From positions 806,001-870,000 of the forward strand of contig NZ_CP109596.1 in the NCBI RefSeq assembly GCF_036327755.1: DNA of 64,000 nucleotides. Reading direction: 5' to 3'. The translations under genes were made by a program, and so were the position numbers. This document shows, piece by piece, positions 49,471-58,516 of this stretch. The notes beneath the pieces are model-generated. The model was given only the letters and a program-made list of their open reading frames with translations. It searched no databases and was not told the origin of the DNA. The first letter of the stretch is position 1, and each line of letters starts with the position of its first letter. Source of the stretch: Nocardia sp. NBC_01503. GTDB lineage: Bacteria; Actinomycetota; Actinomycetes; Mycobacteriales; Mycobacteriaceae.

Positions 49471-50712
49471 ATGACTGCCCTGTCCCCCGTCCTCCAGCAG
49501 GCCACCTCCGTCACCGTGGACCACGGCGCGGGCTGCTACCTCTACGACACCGACGGCCGCCGCTACCTGGACTTCACCGCCGGGATCGGCGTCACCAGCA
49601 CAGGCCACTGCCATCCGCGCGTGGTGGAGGCGGCCCAGGCGCAGGTCGCGCGACTGATCCACGGCCAATACACCACGGTCATGCACCGGCCCCTGCTCGA
49701 GCTCACCGAGCGGCTGGGCGATGTGCTGCCCGAGGGATTGGATTCGGTGTTCTTCGCCAATTCCGGCAGCGAAGCCGTCGAGGCCGCTTTACGGCTGGCC
49801 CGCCAGGCGACCGGACGGCCCAACATCATCGTCTTCCACGGCGGCTTTCACGGTCGCACCGTCGCCGCGGCCACCATGACCACCTCGGGCACCCGCTTCT
49901 CCGCCGGATTCAGTCCCCTCATGGGCGGGGTGCACGTCGCACCCTTCCCCACCGCCTTCCGATACGGCTGGACCCAGGAACAGGCCACCGACTTCGCGTT
50001 GCGGGAACTGGACTACATCCTCGCCACCCTGACCGCCCCCCGTGAAACAGCCGCCTTCATCGTCGAACCCGTCCTCGGGGAAGGGGGCTACATACCGGCC
50101 ACCACCGAATTCCTGCGGGGCTTGCGCGAACGCGCCGACCAGCACGGCATCCTGCTCATCCTCGACGAGATCCAGACCGGATTCGGGCGGACCGGAGAGT
50201 TCTTCGGCCATCAGCACTTCGGCATCCGGCCCGACGTCATCACCATCGCGAAGGGCCTCGCCAGCGGCTTCCCGCTGTCGGGTATCGCCGCGCCGACCGA
50301 CCTCATGGCACGCGCCTGGCCCGGATCCCAGGGCGGCACCTACGGCGGCAACGCCGTCGCCTGCGCGGCCGCCATCGCCACCCTCGAGGTGATCGAGAAG
50401 CAGGGTCTGGTCCAGAACGCGGCGCTGCGCGGACGGGAACTGCTCGACGGCGTTCGTGCCACCGCCACCGCGGGCATTGGTGACGTACGCGGCCTCGGCC
50501 TCCTGGTTGGCGCCGAATTCACCACCGCGACAGGGGAACCCGATACCGCGGCCGCCACCGAGGCGCGCCGACTGGCGGTCGAGAAGGGCCTGTTGCTGCT
50601 GGCCTGCGGCGCACACATGAACGTGGTACGGATGATCCCACCGCTGATCGCGACCGCCGAACAGATCAGCGATGGGCTCGATATCTGGACCGAGGTACTC
50701 GCCGAGCTGTAG
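49471..50712 (+). CDS. Class III PLP aminotransferase (GABA-aminotransferase-like)
   Basis: 413 residues, start ATG with CCGGAGG upstream. DTDGRRYLDFTAGIGVTSTGHCHP and FFANSGSEAVEAALRLAR form the PLP phosphate site, LLILDEIQTGFGRTG holds the Asp and VITIAKGLASGFPLSG the Schiff-base Lys. It moves an omega-amino group to 2-oxoglutarate or pyruvate and would feed a semialdehyde to the divergent dehydrogenase. The true amino donor is unknown. Confidence 0.92.
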   Translation: MTALSPVLQQATSVTVDHGAGCYLYDTDGRRYLDFTAGIGVTSTGHCHPRVVEAAQAQVARLIHGQYTTVMHRPLLELTERLGDVLPEGLDSVFFANSGSEAVEAALRLARQATGRPNIIVFHGGFHGRTVAAATMTTSGTRFSAGFSPLMGGVHVAPFPTAFRYGWTQEQATDFALRELDYILATLTAPRETAAFIVEPVLGEGGYIPATTEFLRGLRERADQHGILLILDEIQTGFGRTGEFFGHQHFGIRPDVITIAKGLASGFPLSGIAAPTDLMARAWPGSQGGTYGGNAVACAAAIATLEVIEKQGLVQNAALRGRELLDGVRATATAGIGDVRGLGLLVGAEFTTATGEPDTAAATEARRLAVEKGLLLLACGAHMNVVRMIPPLIATAEQISDGLDIWTEVLAEL

Positions 50713-50746
50713 CCGTCACGGACCGACCGAACCGGAAGGCAGAACC

Positions 50747-51244
50747 ATGAGCCGATACCTGACCGTCACCCTCGCCAAGGCCGGAGTCAGCTGCCGCGCC
50801 CGTCTCCTCGACGCCGAAGCACCGCACACCTGCGAGGCGGTGTGGAACGCACTGCCGCAGGAGGGTGATGCCTTTCACGCCAAGTACGCGCGCAATGAGG
50901 TGTACACCCTGCTGCCGCGGATCACCGCCGCCCCACATCGCGAAAACCCCACCGTCACACCGATTCCCGGTGATGTATGCCTGTTCGATTTCGAACCGTG
51001 GGAGATCGGCAACCCGGCCTACGGGTACGAACCGGGCTCGAACGCCCACCATGCGCGGGGAGCGACCGACCTGGCCCTGTTCTACGGCCGCAACAATCTG
51101 CTCATCAATGGCGACCTCGGTTGGGTGCCGGGCAGCGTGTTCGCGACCATCGAGGACGGCCTGGCCGAGATGGCGGCGGCCTGCAACGCGCTGTGGTTGC
51201 GCGGCGTCGAAGGCGAGACCCTCGCCTTCGCGCGCGCGATCTGA
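50747..51244 (+). CDS. DUF3830 family protein
   Basis: 165 residues. The pattern RARLLDAEAPHTCEAVWNALPQEGDAFHAKYARNEVYTLLP, then TPIPGDVCLFDF, and the FYGRNNLLINGDLGWVPGSVFATI end is DUF3830, a cyclophilin-like fold. Members occur in catabolic clusters with amidases and racemases and no activity is established to my knowledge. 34 bases behind the aminotransferase gene, likely the same transcript; convergent with the amidase gene. Confidence 0.85.
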   Translation: MSRYLTVTLAKAGVSCRARLLDAEAPHTCEAVWNALPQEGDAFHAKYARNEVYTLLPRITAAPHRENPTVTPIPGDVCLFDFEPWEIGNPAYGYEPGSNAHHARGATDLALFYGRNNLLINGDLGWVPGSVFATIEDGLAEMAAACNALWLRGVEGETLAFARAI

Positions 51245-51253
51245 CCGGGGCGC

Positions 51254-52648
51254 TCAGTCCGCCAGGATGGCTTCGGCGTAGCGAGCCAGGGCCAGCACCA
51301 GATCATCGGAGTGCCGCGGACCGACGATCTGCATTCCCACCGGCAGACCGCCGGAGGTCACTCCGGCGGGAATGCTGATGGCGGGCTGCTGGGTGAGATT
51401 GAACGGGTAGGTGAACGGCGTCCACTGCGGCCAGCTCCGCAGGCCGCTGCCGGGCGGGACGTCGTATCCGGCGGCGAAGGCGGGAATCGGCACGGTCGGG
51501 GTGATCAGCACATCGTGGGCGGTGTGGAACGCACCCATGACGATGCCGATATCCGCGGCGGTGGCACGAGCGTCGAGATAGGCGACGGCACCGAGATTCG
51601 CGCCACGGTCCCAGACCTCGCCCAGCCCCGGGTCCACCAATTCGCGGCTGCCCGCCGGGAACTTGGACAGCAGGGTGGCCGCGCCCGCCGCCCACAGGTC
51701 CTCGAAGGCCGCGAGCGGGTCGGTGAAACCGGGATCCGCGTTCACCACGCGTAATCCGGCCCCGGCCAGTCGCTCCACCGCGTTCCCGACCACGCTCGAC
51801 ACCTCCGGATCGACATCGACGAAACCGAGAGTGGGCGAGTACGCGACGGTGAGCCCGCGGACATCGCGATGCAGTTCCCCGCGGAACGTGGTGATGGTGG
51901 GCGGCTGCGCGGTCGGGTCGCGCGGGTCCGGCAGCGACAGGATGTCCATGAGCAGCGCCGCGTCCTCGACCGTGCGGGTCATCGGCCCGGCATGCGCGAG
52001 CGGCCCGAACGGACTGGCGGGGTACAACGGTATCCGGCCGTGTGTCGGTTTGAATCCGACAATGCCGCAGAAGGCCGCCGGAATCCGGATGCTGCCGCCG
52101 CCGTCGGTGCCCACCGAGACCGGTCCCATACCGGCGGCCACCGCCGCCGCGCTGCCCCCGGAGGAGCCGCCGGCGGTGCGAGTGGGATCGACCGGATTGC
52201 GGGTGACTCCGTTGAGCGCACTGTCGGTGGTGGCCTTCCACGCCAATTCCGGTGTGGCGGTCTTGCCGAGGAACACCATGCCGTCGGCGCGCAGATGCGC
52301 GGCCACCGGGCTGTCCACCGGCCATGGCACATCGGCGGCGATGGCCCTCGACCCGCGGCGGGTGGGCCAGCCCTCGGTCAGGAACACATCCTTGATGGAG
52401 ATGGGGACGCCGTCGAGCAAGCCCCTGACATGGCCGCTGTGCCAGCGCTGTTCGGACTCCTTGGCCTGTACCAGGGCCCGCTCCGGGTCCACCAGGCAAT
52501 AGGCGTTGACCGCGTCGTCTCGTTCGGCGATGGCGTCGAGAATCGCCTGGGTGGCCTCCACCGGCGACAGCGCGCCGGCGGTGTAGGCGGAGACGAGTTC
52601 CACCGCGGTCATGGTGGACGGATCGGTGGGAATGTCGGGATTCGACAT
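51254..52648 (-). CDS. Amidase-signature enzyme
   Basis: 464 residues. The catalytic Lys is in LLDGVPISIKDVFLTEG, and the Ser-cisSer core is TRTAGGSSGGSAAAVAAGMGPVSVGTDGGGSIRIPA. The C-terminus is standard (LPVGMQIVGP). It hydrolyses an amide or imide to a carboxylate and ammonia. Twelve bases after the 2-hydroxyacid dehydrogenase gene, same transcript. It gives the cluster the means to open or deamidate its substrate. Confidence 0.92.
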   Translation of the reverse strand: MSNPDIPTDPSTMTAVELVSAYTAGALSPVEATQAILDAIAERDDAVNAYCLVDPERALVQAKESEQRWHSGHVRGLLDGVPISIKDVFLTEGWPTRRGSRAIAADVPWPVDSPVAAHLRADGMVFLGKTATPELAWKATTDSALNGVTRNPVDPTRTAGGSSGGSAAAVAAGMGPVSVGTDGGGSIRIPAAFCGIVGFKPTHGRIPLYPASPFGPLAHAGPMTRTVEDAALLMDILSLPDPRDPTAQPPTITTFRGELHRDVRGLTVAYSPTLGFVDVDPEVSSVVGNAVERLAGAGLRVVNADPGFTDPLAAFEDLWAAGAATLLSKFPAGSRELVDPGLGEVWDRGANLGAVAYLDARATAADIGIVMGAFHTAHDVLITPTVPIPAFAAGYDVPPGSGLRSWPQWTPFTYPFNLTQQPAISIPAGVTSGGLPVGMQIVGPRHSDDLVLALARYAEAILAD

Positions 52649-52660
52649 CGCTGGCCTCCT

Positions 52661-53608
52661 TCAGGCGGGCACGTACCCGAGCTCCTTGTCGACCACATTG
52701 TCCAGCGGCCGACCCTCGATCCAGTTGGCGAAGTTGCCCGTGAAGGCCGCCACCAGTTCCTCTCGCCACCCGGCGGTATCACCGGAGTTGTGCGGCGTGA
52801 TCAGAACCTCGGGCAGATCCCACAGCGGGTGTCCGGAGGGCAACGGTTCGGGGTCGACCACATCGAGTGCGGCGCCCGCGATCGTCCCGGACCGCACCGC
52901 GGCAACCAGATCGTCTGTCACCACTAATTCCCCACGACCGACGTTGATGAAACGTGCCCGCGGCGCCATGGCAGCGAAGGCGCGCGCACCGAACATATGA
53001 CGGGTCGCGGGCGTCAACGGCGCGATGGCGATGACGTAGTCCGCGCGACCGAGTTCGGCGTACAGATCGTCGCTGACGACACCGAAGTCGGGGTCCTGGG
53101 CGCGGGCGCGGCGACCGACCGCGCGCACGGTCATGCCCACGGCCCGCAGCAGCCGGGCGATGGCACGGCCGATGGACCCGGTGCCGACCACGAGCGCGGT
53201 GGCTCCGGAGATCAGCTCGCCGTCACGGTGCCGCCATTGCCGCCGCGCTTGCAGCCGCCGCGACTCCGGCAACCCCTTGGCGAAGTTGAGTATCTGCGCG
53301 AGAACGTATTCGGCGATGGGCCGATCGAAGACGCCGCGAGTGTTGGTGACCAGCACGTCGCTCGCGATCAACTCGTCGAACATGACCGGGTCCACGCCGG
53401 TCGCCGCCATGTGCACCCAGCGCAGCCGATCCGCGGCGGGCCAGGCGCCCGGAATCGCCCGGCTGAGAAAGTCGTAGACGAACAGTACGTCGGCCCCGCG
53501 CAGGGCATCGGCGAGGCGATCCGCTTCGGTGTAGCGCACGGTGGCGCGCTCGGCCACCGGAGTCATGAGATGTGGGTCCGGTAGCTTGCCGTCGTGAAGA
53601 ACAGTCAC
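52661..53608 (-). CDS. D-isomer-specific 2-hydroxyacid dehydrogenase
   Basis: 315 residues from the GTG at 53608, with GGAAAAGGGG upstream; a GTG at 53626 lies inside that site. The NAD loop is ALVVGTGSIGRAIARLLRAVGM, the Arg is in INVGRGELV, the Glu in DVVDPEPLP and the His in ITPHNSGDT. It reduces or oxidises a 2-keto/2-hydroxy acid. First gene of a leftward unit with the amidase; divergent from the racemase-like genes across a GntR-type operator. Confidence 0.9.
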   Translation of the reverse strand: MTVLHDGKLPDPHLMTPVAERATVRYTEADRLADALRGADVLFVYDFLSRAIPGAWPAADRLRWVHMAATGVDPVMFDELIASDVLVTNTRGVFDRPIAEYVLAQILNFAKGLPESRRLQARRQWRHRDGELISGATALVVGTGSIGRAIARLLRAVGMTVRAVGRRARAQDPDFGVVSDDLYAELGRADYVIAIAPLTPATRHMFGARAFAAMAPRARFINVGRGELVVTDDLVAAVRSGTIAGAALDVVDPEPLPSGHPLWDLPEVLITPHNSGDTAGWREELVAAFTGNFANWIEGRPLDNVVDKELGYVPA

Positions 53609-53652
53609 AATTGGCCCCTTTTCCACGTTGACAGGCTAGAAAGTCATCGTAC

Positions 53653-53666
53653 GATTGTCAACAATC
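53653..53666. promoter_or_regulatory. GntR operator candidate GATTGT-CA-ACAATC
   Basis: Perfect six-base arms around CA between the divergent dehydrogenase and racemase-like genes, matching ATTGT/ACAAT of the site at 49385-49396. Confidence 0.75.
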
Positions 53667-53759
53667 CGAGTGCGCACATCCCTGGATTCTCGCTCGGGGT
53701 TTGCCGGAGGCGAAGTTTCCGGCAGAGAGAGTTCTGCACCGCGGGCGAGAGGGGCCGTC

Positions 53760-54500
53760 GTGGAACTGTTTCTCCCCGAGTTCGAGGGGCCTGTCGCGCA
53801 ACGCGGCATCGGGATCATCGCCCCCTTCGATCTCGCGTTGGAACGTGAGCTGTGGCGCTGGGTGCCGCTGGAGGTAAGTCTGCATCTTGCCCGTACACCG
53901 TACGAACCCGTACCGGTCTCGTTGGAGATGGCCGAACTGGTCTCCGACGCCGTCCATCTGACGTCGGCGACCAGGAATGTGCTGCACGTGGAGCCCGAGG
54001 TGGTCGCCTACCTGTGCACCTCGGGCAGCTTCATCAAGGGTCTGGCGTACGAGAAGTCATTGCGCCAGACCATTTGCCAAGCGGGCGCGCGCGACGCGGT
54101 CACCACCTCCGGGGCGCTCGTCGAAGCGATAGCCAAACTCGGCCTGAGCCGGATCTCGGTGATCACCCCGTACGACGAGATCCTCACCAACAAACTGCAC
54201 GACTTTCTGACCGAAACGCATTGCGATGTAGTGCGTTCGGATCATCTCGGGCTCGGTGGCGGTATCTGGCGGGTCAGCTACCGGACGATCGCCGAGCGCA
54301 TCATGTTCGCCGACGACCCGGACGCGGAGGCCATCTTCGTCAGCTGCACCAACCTGCCCACCTACGACATAATCGAACCGCTCGAACGGGCGCTCGGCAA
54401 ACCGGTGCTGACCGCCAACCAGCTCACCATGTGGGCCTGTCTGGGCCGCATGAAATTACCCATGATGGGGCCGGGCAAATGGCTCCAGGATGTCTTCTGA
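53760..54500 (+). CDS. Asp/Glu racemase-superfamily protein, maleate-isomerase-like
   Basis: 246 residues from a GTG with GAGAGGGG upstream. Two catalytic cysteines are visible, Cys86 in VAYLCTSGSF and Cys196 in FVSCTNLPT, both needed by racemases and maleate cis-trans isomerases. The strand GIGIIAPFDLALE is the conserved start. It likely isomerises or decarboxylates a dicarboxylate of the pathway. 16 bases before a paralogue, so the two may form a heteromer or act in series. Confidence 0.82.
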   Translation: MELFLPEFEGPVAQRGIGIIAPFDLALERELWRWVPLEVSLHLARTPYEPVPVSLEMAELVSDAVHLTSATRNVLHVEPEVVAYLCTSGSFIKGLAYEKSLRQTICQAGARDAVTTSGALVEAIAKLGLSRISVITPYDEILTNKLHDFLTETHCDVVRSDHLGLGGGIWRVSYRTIAERIMFADDPDAEAIFVSCTNLPTYDIIEPLERALGKPVLTANQLTMWACLGRMKLPMMGPGKWLQDVF

Positions 54501-54516
54501 CCATGCGAGGCGACCC

Positions 54517-55260
54517 ATGCTGAATACCGCGACAGTCGGGTTGATCTACCCCGATCACGCCGCCGAGGACGACTATCCGCACGCCGCCGCGCTTTTGGGC
54601 GTGGACCTGCCGGTGGCCCATATCTACGGCACCGACCTGCACGCCGTGCCCGAATTGCTGGAGCTGGGCAGTCCGGCGAAGCTGGCGCACGGCGTGGAGT
54701 TGCTGGCCCCACATCAGCCGGAAGCCGTCGTATGGGCATGCACCTCCGGCAGTTTCGTGTATGGCCCGGCGGGTGCGCGCGCCCAGGCCGAGGGGCTGAC
54801 GCGCGTCGCGGGCGTCCCGGCATCGAGCACCAGCTTCGGCTTCGCCAATGCCGCACGGGCACTCGGCGTACAGCAGGTGGCGGTAGTGGCGAGCTATCCG
54901 GACGAGATCGCGCGGCTCTTCCTCGATTTCCTGGCCGCGGCGGGCATCGAGGTGGTGTCGATGTCGAGCGCGGATATCGACACCGCGGCCGAGGTGGGCA
55001 CCCTCAGCCCGGCTCAGGTGCTGGATTTGGCCGTGGCCAACGACCATCCCGACGCCGCCGCCGTGCTGATACCCGATACCGCCATGCACACCCTGGCGGT
55101 ATTGCCCGAACTCGAGGCGGCACTGGGCAAACCGGTGCTGACCGCCAATCAGGTCACCGTTTGGGAGGGCCTGCGACTGGCGGGCCTGCTGGACCGACTA
55201 CCCGAGCGCCCGAGCCTGGGTGCCCTATTCACGGAGATTACGACAGATGCCGATCGCTGA
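54517..55260 (+). CDS. Asp/Glu racemase-superfamily paralogue lacking the second cysteine
   Basis: 247 residues. Cys75 in WACTSGSF is kept, but the second site reads VLIPDTAMHT, with Asp187 where the paralogue has Cys196. One-cysteine members include arylmalonate decarboxylase, though there the retained cysteine is the other one, so activity is uncertain. It overlaps the GntR gene by 14 bases. ATG at 54517 with GAGG; an ATG at 54490 inside the upstream gene is less likely. Confidence 0.8.
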   Translation: MLNTATVGLIYPDHAAEDDYPHAAALLGVDLPVAHIYGTDLHAVPELLELGSPAKLAHGVELLAPHQPEAVVWACTSGSFVYGPAGARAQAEGLTRVAGVPASSTSFGFANAARALGVQQVAVVASYPDEIARLFLDFLAAAGIEVVSMSSADIDTAAEVGTLSPAQVLDLAVANDHPDAAAVLIPDTAMHTLAVLPELEAALGKPVLTANQVTVWEGLRLAGLLDRLPERPSLGALFTEITTDADR

Positions 55261-55906
55261 ATTCCAACCGGTGGACCGTCGGTCGACAGCCGAGATGATC
55301 GCCGACCGACTGCGGGCGGCCATCATGAACGGTGCGCTGCGTCCCGGTACCCAACTGGTGGAGGCCGAGCTCGCCGCGCAGTTCGACGTTTCCCGCGGCC
55401 CGGTGCGGGAAGCCATGCAGCGCTTGGTATCCGAGGGGCTGGCCTACAGCATGCGTCACCGCGGCATCTTCGTCATCGAACTGACTCTCGACGATGTGCT
55501 CGATATCTATCGGGCGCGGGCGGCCATCGAAGGTGGTGCGCTCGATCTCATTCTGGACAACGGTCGAAGCGCGGCCGCCGTCGCGCTGGCCCCCGTCGTC
55601 GCCGATATGCGAGCCGCCGCGGCGCGAGGTGACGCGGCCGGCGTCTCCGATGCCGATCACGCCTTCCACAAGGCGCTGGTGGCCTGCTGCGGCAGTCTCC
55701 GCCTGATGCGCGCGGCGGACACCCTGCTCATCGAGACTCGCATGTGCATAGGCGCGTTGGAGAGCACCTACGCCGACCTCGCCGAGCAGGTGACCGAGCA
55801 TGAGACACTGCGGGCGGCGATCAGTGACGGTCCGGCCGACCACGCGCGCGCCCTGCTCGCCGAACATATGGAGGACGCCATCGCGCGCCTGCGCACCCGT
55901 TTCTGA
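55247..55906 (+). CDS. GntR/FCD-family regulator of the catabolic cluster
   Basis: 219 residues. The winged helix covers TAEMIADRLRAAIMNGALRPGTQLVEAELAAQFDVSRGPVREAMQRLVSEGLA. The FCD ligand domain follows, with the metal ligands likely in DADHAFHKALV, and EHETLRAAISDG near the end. It is the last gene of the racemase-like unit, overlapping it, so it is coexpressed with the pathway. The GACAAT/ATTGTC palindromes in both divergent promoters are its probable sites. Confidence 0.9.
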   Translation: MPIAEFQPVDRRSTAEMIADRLRAAIMNGALRPGTQLVEAELAAQFDVSRGPVREAMQRLVSEGLAYSMRHRGIFVIELTLDDVLDIYRARAAIEGGALDLILDNGRSAAAVALAPVVADMRAAAARGDAAGVSDADHAFHKALVACCGSLRLMRAADTLLIETRMCIGALESTYADLAEQVTEHETLRAAISDGPADHARALLAEHMEDAIARLRTRF

Positions 55907-55958
55907 AGTCGTCCGGCCGCGCACGATTCGCTGTCCGGCCGGACCCCTGATCGGCGGG

Positions 55959-57149
55959 TCAGCGGTCGGCTATTCCGAGGAGTTCGTCGCCGATGGCCAG
56001 CAGTGGGGCTTCGATACCGGAGCGGGCAGCCAGGTGGGGGGTCAAAGCTATTTCGTTGCACAGGGTTTGGGCGGCCTGGACGCGGATGCGGGCGGCGATC
56101 GGATCCCATCGCGGGTGCACTTCGACGGCCAGGTGCACCCATTCGGCGATATACGCGTGCTGGGCGGCGCGGCCGCGCTGCCGGTCGGGCTCGGGCAGGT
56201 GCATGGCCTCGGAGAGCAGGATCTGCACCAGATCCGGGTTCTCGAAGGTGAAGGCGCGGTAGCTGCGCAACAGGCGGTGCAGTCCGTCGCGCGGATCGGT
56301 GGCCTGGGCGAAGGCGCGGTTCATATCCATGCGCAGCCATTCGTCACCGCGGAGGACGGCGGCGGTGAGAATCTCGGCCTTGGTGGTGAAGTGGTTGTAG
56401 ACGCTGGGGCCGGCGATACCGACGGCCGCGCCGATATCCTCGATGCCCACCCCGGCGAAACCCTTGCGGGCGAAGAGTTTCGCCGCCTCGGTGAGAATCG
56501 CCTCACGGCGCGAACGCGTCGAGAGCACACCCGCGCGGGCCACCGGCGCGGTCGGCTCGGGCAGCGAGATCGGGGCGTCGATGGTGGCCGAGACGAGTTC
56601 GCCCAGCAGCGTGGTGAATCCGGGCTCCGGGAGCGAAAGGCTGTGGAAGGAAACACTATTGACGACCGCCAGCGCACAGCGTGCGAGCAGATCCGCCTCG
56701 TCGGTGCTCGAGGCGGGGCGGCGTTCGCGCACCAATTCGGTGAGCCGCGCGATGATTCGGCGGCTCGCCGCGCGCAATTCGGCGCGATTGTCGGCGGACA
56801 GATGCCGGGCCTCGCGCCGCCACAGCACACCGATCCTGCGATGGGCCAGCGCGGCCGTCGCCAATCCGGTACCGACATCGGCGGGGGTGGCGGCGCCGAG
56901 TGCCCCCTCGACGGTGGCGAGCGCATCGGCCACCACCGTGGCGAGCATGTCCTGTTTGCCGCGAAAGTGCCGGTACAGCGCGGAGGGGCCGATGGCGACC
57001 GCCTCGGCGACCTCCCCCATCCCGACCGTGGTGTACCCCTTGCGATAGAACAGATCGCTCGCGGCCAGCACGATCAGCTCGCGCCGATTGGCCGGCCTGG
57101 TCCCGCGGACCGGGCCGGGCAGCGTCTGCCTCTCCGGCCCGCTCACCAT
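55959..57149 (-). CDS. Tandem double-domain TetR regulator
   Basis: 396 residues, twice the usual TetR length. Two complete helix-turn-helix regions are seen: LIVLAASDLFYRKGYTTVGMGEVAEAVAIGPSALYRHFRGKQDM (about 25-70) and AILTEAAKLFARKGFAGVGIEDIGAAVGIAGPSVYNHFTTKAEI (about 217-262), each with its own ligand domain. The ATG at 57149 has AAGGAG five bases before it. It lies downstream of the acyl-CoA operon in the same direction and may control it through the palindrome at 60185-60197. Confidence 0.88.
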   Translation of the reverse strand: MVSGPERQTLPGPVRGTRPANRRELIVLAASDLFYRKGYTTVGMGEVAEAVAIGPSALYRHFRGKQDMLATVVADALATVEGALGAATPADVGTGLATAALAHRRIGVLWRREARHLSADNRAELRAASRRIIARLTELVRERRPASSTDEADLLARCALAVVNSVSFHSLSLPEPGFTTLLGELVSATIDAPISLPEPTAPVARAGVLSTRSRREAILTEAAKLFARKGFAGVGIEDIGAAVGIAGPSVYNHFTTKAEILTAAVLRGDEWLRMDMNRAFAQATDPRDGLHRLLRSYRAFTFENPDLVQILLSEAMHLPEPDRQRGRAAQHAYIAEWVHLAVEVHPRWDPIAARIRVQAAQTLCNEIALTPHLAARSGIEAPLLAIGDELLGIADR

Positions 57150-57238
57150 CTGTTCTCCTTCATCGCGCACCGCCGGTGGGGCGGTCGGTTGCCTAGTGTC
57201 TACCGCATCCGCCCACCGGCACGAACGAGCGGCTCGTC

Positions 57239-58069
57239 CTACATATTGAAGCCGCCGCCGCAGATGAGGGTCTGCGCGCTGACGTAATCGGATTCGGGCA
57301 GGCAGAGCAGGTAGACCGCACCGGCGGCCTCGGCGGGCGTACCGGAGCGGCCGAGCGGGATCATCTGCTCCATGGCCGTGAGCAGGTTCGGGTTCACCCC
57401 GACCTTGATCTCCTTACCCTGCATATCGATGGTGCCGCCGGTCCCGGCCGGGGCCTCGGTGAGCCGGGTCTTGATCACGCCGAACGCGACCGCGTTCACG
57501 GTGACGTTGTAGCGACCCCACTCCTTGGCGATGGTCCTGGTCAGACCGAGAATGCCGGCCTTGCCCGAGGAGTAGTTCGCCTGTCCCGCATTACCTCCGG
57601 TGCCCGCGAGCGAGGAGATATTGACGACCTTGCGGCAGGGCACCGGCTCCCCCGCCTCGCGCGCCTTCTTCACCGCCGCCGAGATGACCGGCTGTGCGGC
57701 CCGCAGAATCCGGAACGGGGCCTTGAGGTGCACGTCGAGAATGGCGTCCCACTGCTCGTCGGTCATCTTCTGGATGACCGAATCCCAGGTGTATCCGGCA
57801 TTGTTGATAATGATGTCCAGCCCGCCGAATTCGTCGACGGCGGTCTGGACGAAGCGCTCGGCGAAGCCCTCCTCGGTGACGCTGCCGACACACGAAACCG
57901 CCTGTCCGCCCGCGGCTTCGATGGCCGCGAGGGTCTCCTTGGCCGGTTCGGCGTCGAGGTCGTTGACCACCACCTTCGCACCTTCGGAGGCGAGTTTCAG
58001 CGCGATCTCACGGCCGATACCGCGGCCGGAGCCCGAGACAATGGCGACCTTGCCATCCAGAGTTCCCAT
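57239..58069 (-). CDS. Short-chain dehydrogenase (FabG-like, acyl-CoA operon)
   Basis: 276 residues. The NAD(P) loop is VAIVSGSGRGIGREIA, then INNAGYTWDS, Ser in VVNISSLAGTGG and YSSGKAG with catalytic Tyr and Lys. VVNDLDAE after strand 2 suggests NAD rather than NADP. It would oxidise or reduce a 3-hydroxyacyl-CoA. Last gene of the operon with two dehydratases and a thiolase, 36 bases behind the MaoC gene. Confidence 0.9.
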   Translation of the reverse strand: MGTLDGKVAIVSGSGRGIGREIALKLASEGAKVVVNDLDAEPAKETLAAIEAAGGQAVSCVGSVTEEGFAERFVQTAVDEFGGLDIIINNAGYTWDSVIQKMTDEQWDAILDVHLKAPFRILRAAQPVISAAVKKAREAGEPVPCRKVVNISSLAGTGGNAGQANYSSGKAGILGLTRTIAKEWGRYNVTVNAVAFGVIKTRLTEAPAGTGGTIDMQGKEIKVGVNPNLLTAMEQMIPLGRSGTPAEAAGAVYLLCLPESDYVSAQTLICGGGFNM

Positions 58070-58105
58070 GGGGATATTTCCTTTCGATCTGCGACGACGG
58101 TGTAC

Positions 58106-58516
58106 TCAGAGCGCGATTACAGCGTCGCCGGTCAGTGTGACAGTGCCGTCGGCGAGGGTGACGAGGAGTTCGAGGGTGGCGCGCCGCTCACCGTCCACCT
58201 CGTCGATGGCGACGACCTTGCCGGTGGCGGTGGGTTCCGCGTGTACGGGCGTAATGGCGGCGAAGCGCACCCGGTACGACCGGATCGACTGCTGCGGAAC
58301 CCAATTCGTGAGCAGTCGGCCCAGATACGCCATGGAGAGCATGCCGTGCGCGAAGACATCGCCGACCCCGGCCAGCTTGGCGAAGTCGATATCGATATGA
58401 ATCGGATTGTGGTCCCCGGAGGCTCCGGCGAAGAGTGCGAGGGTGGTGCGCGAGATGGGCCGAATCCGCAAGGGCGGCAGCTCTGTTCCCACTTCGACGA
58501 CGGTGGGTGTGCTCAT
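58106..58516 (-). CDS. MaoC-family hot-dog dehydratase
   Basis: 136 residues. The hydratase-2 motif is FAGASGDHNPIHIDIDFAKLAG with catalytic Asp and His. FAHGMLSMAYLGRLL follows. It overlaps the next-upstream dehydratase gene by ATGA, so the two probably form a heterodimer in the style of HadA/HadB, with this subunit carrying the active site. It hydrates an enoyl thioester. Confidence 0.88.
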   Translation of the reverse strand: MSTPTVVEVGTELPPLRIRPISRTTLALFAGASGDHNPIHIDIDFAKLAGVGDVFAHGMLSMAYLGRLLTNWVPQQSIRSYRVRFAAITPVHAEPTATGKVVAIDEVDGERRATLELLVTLADGTVTLTGDAVIAL

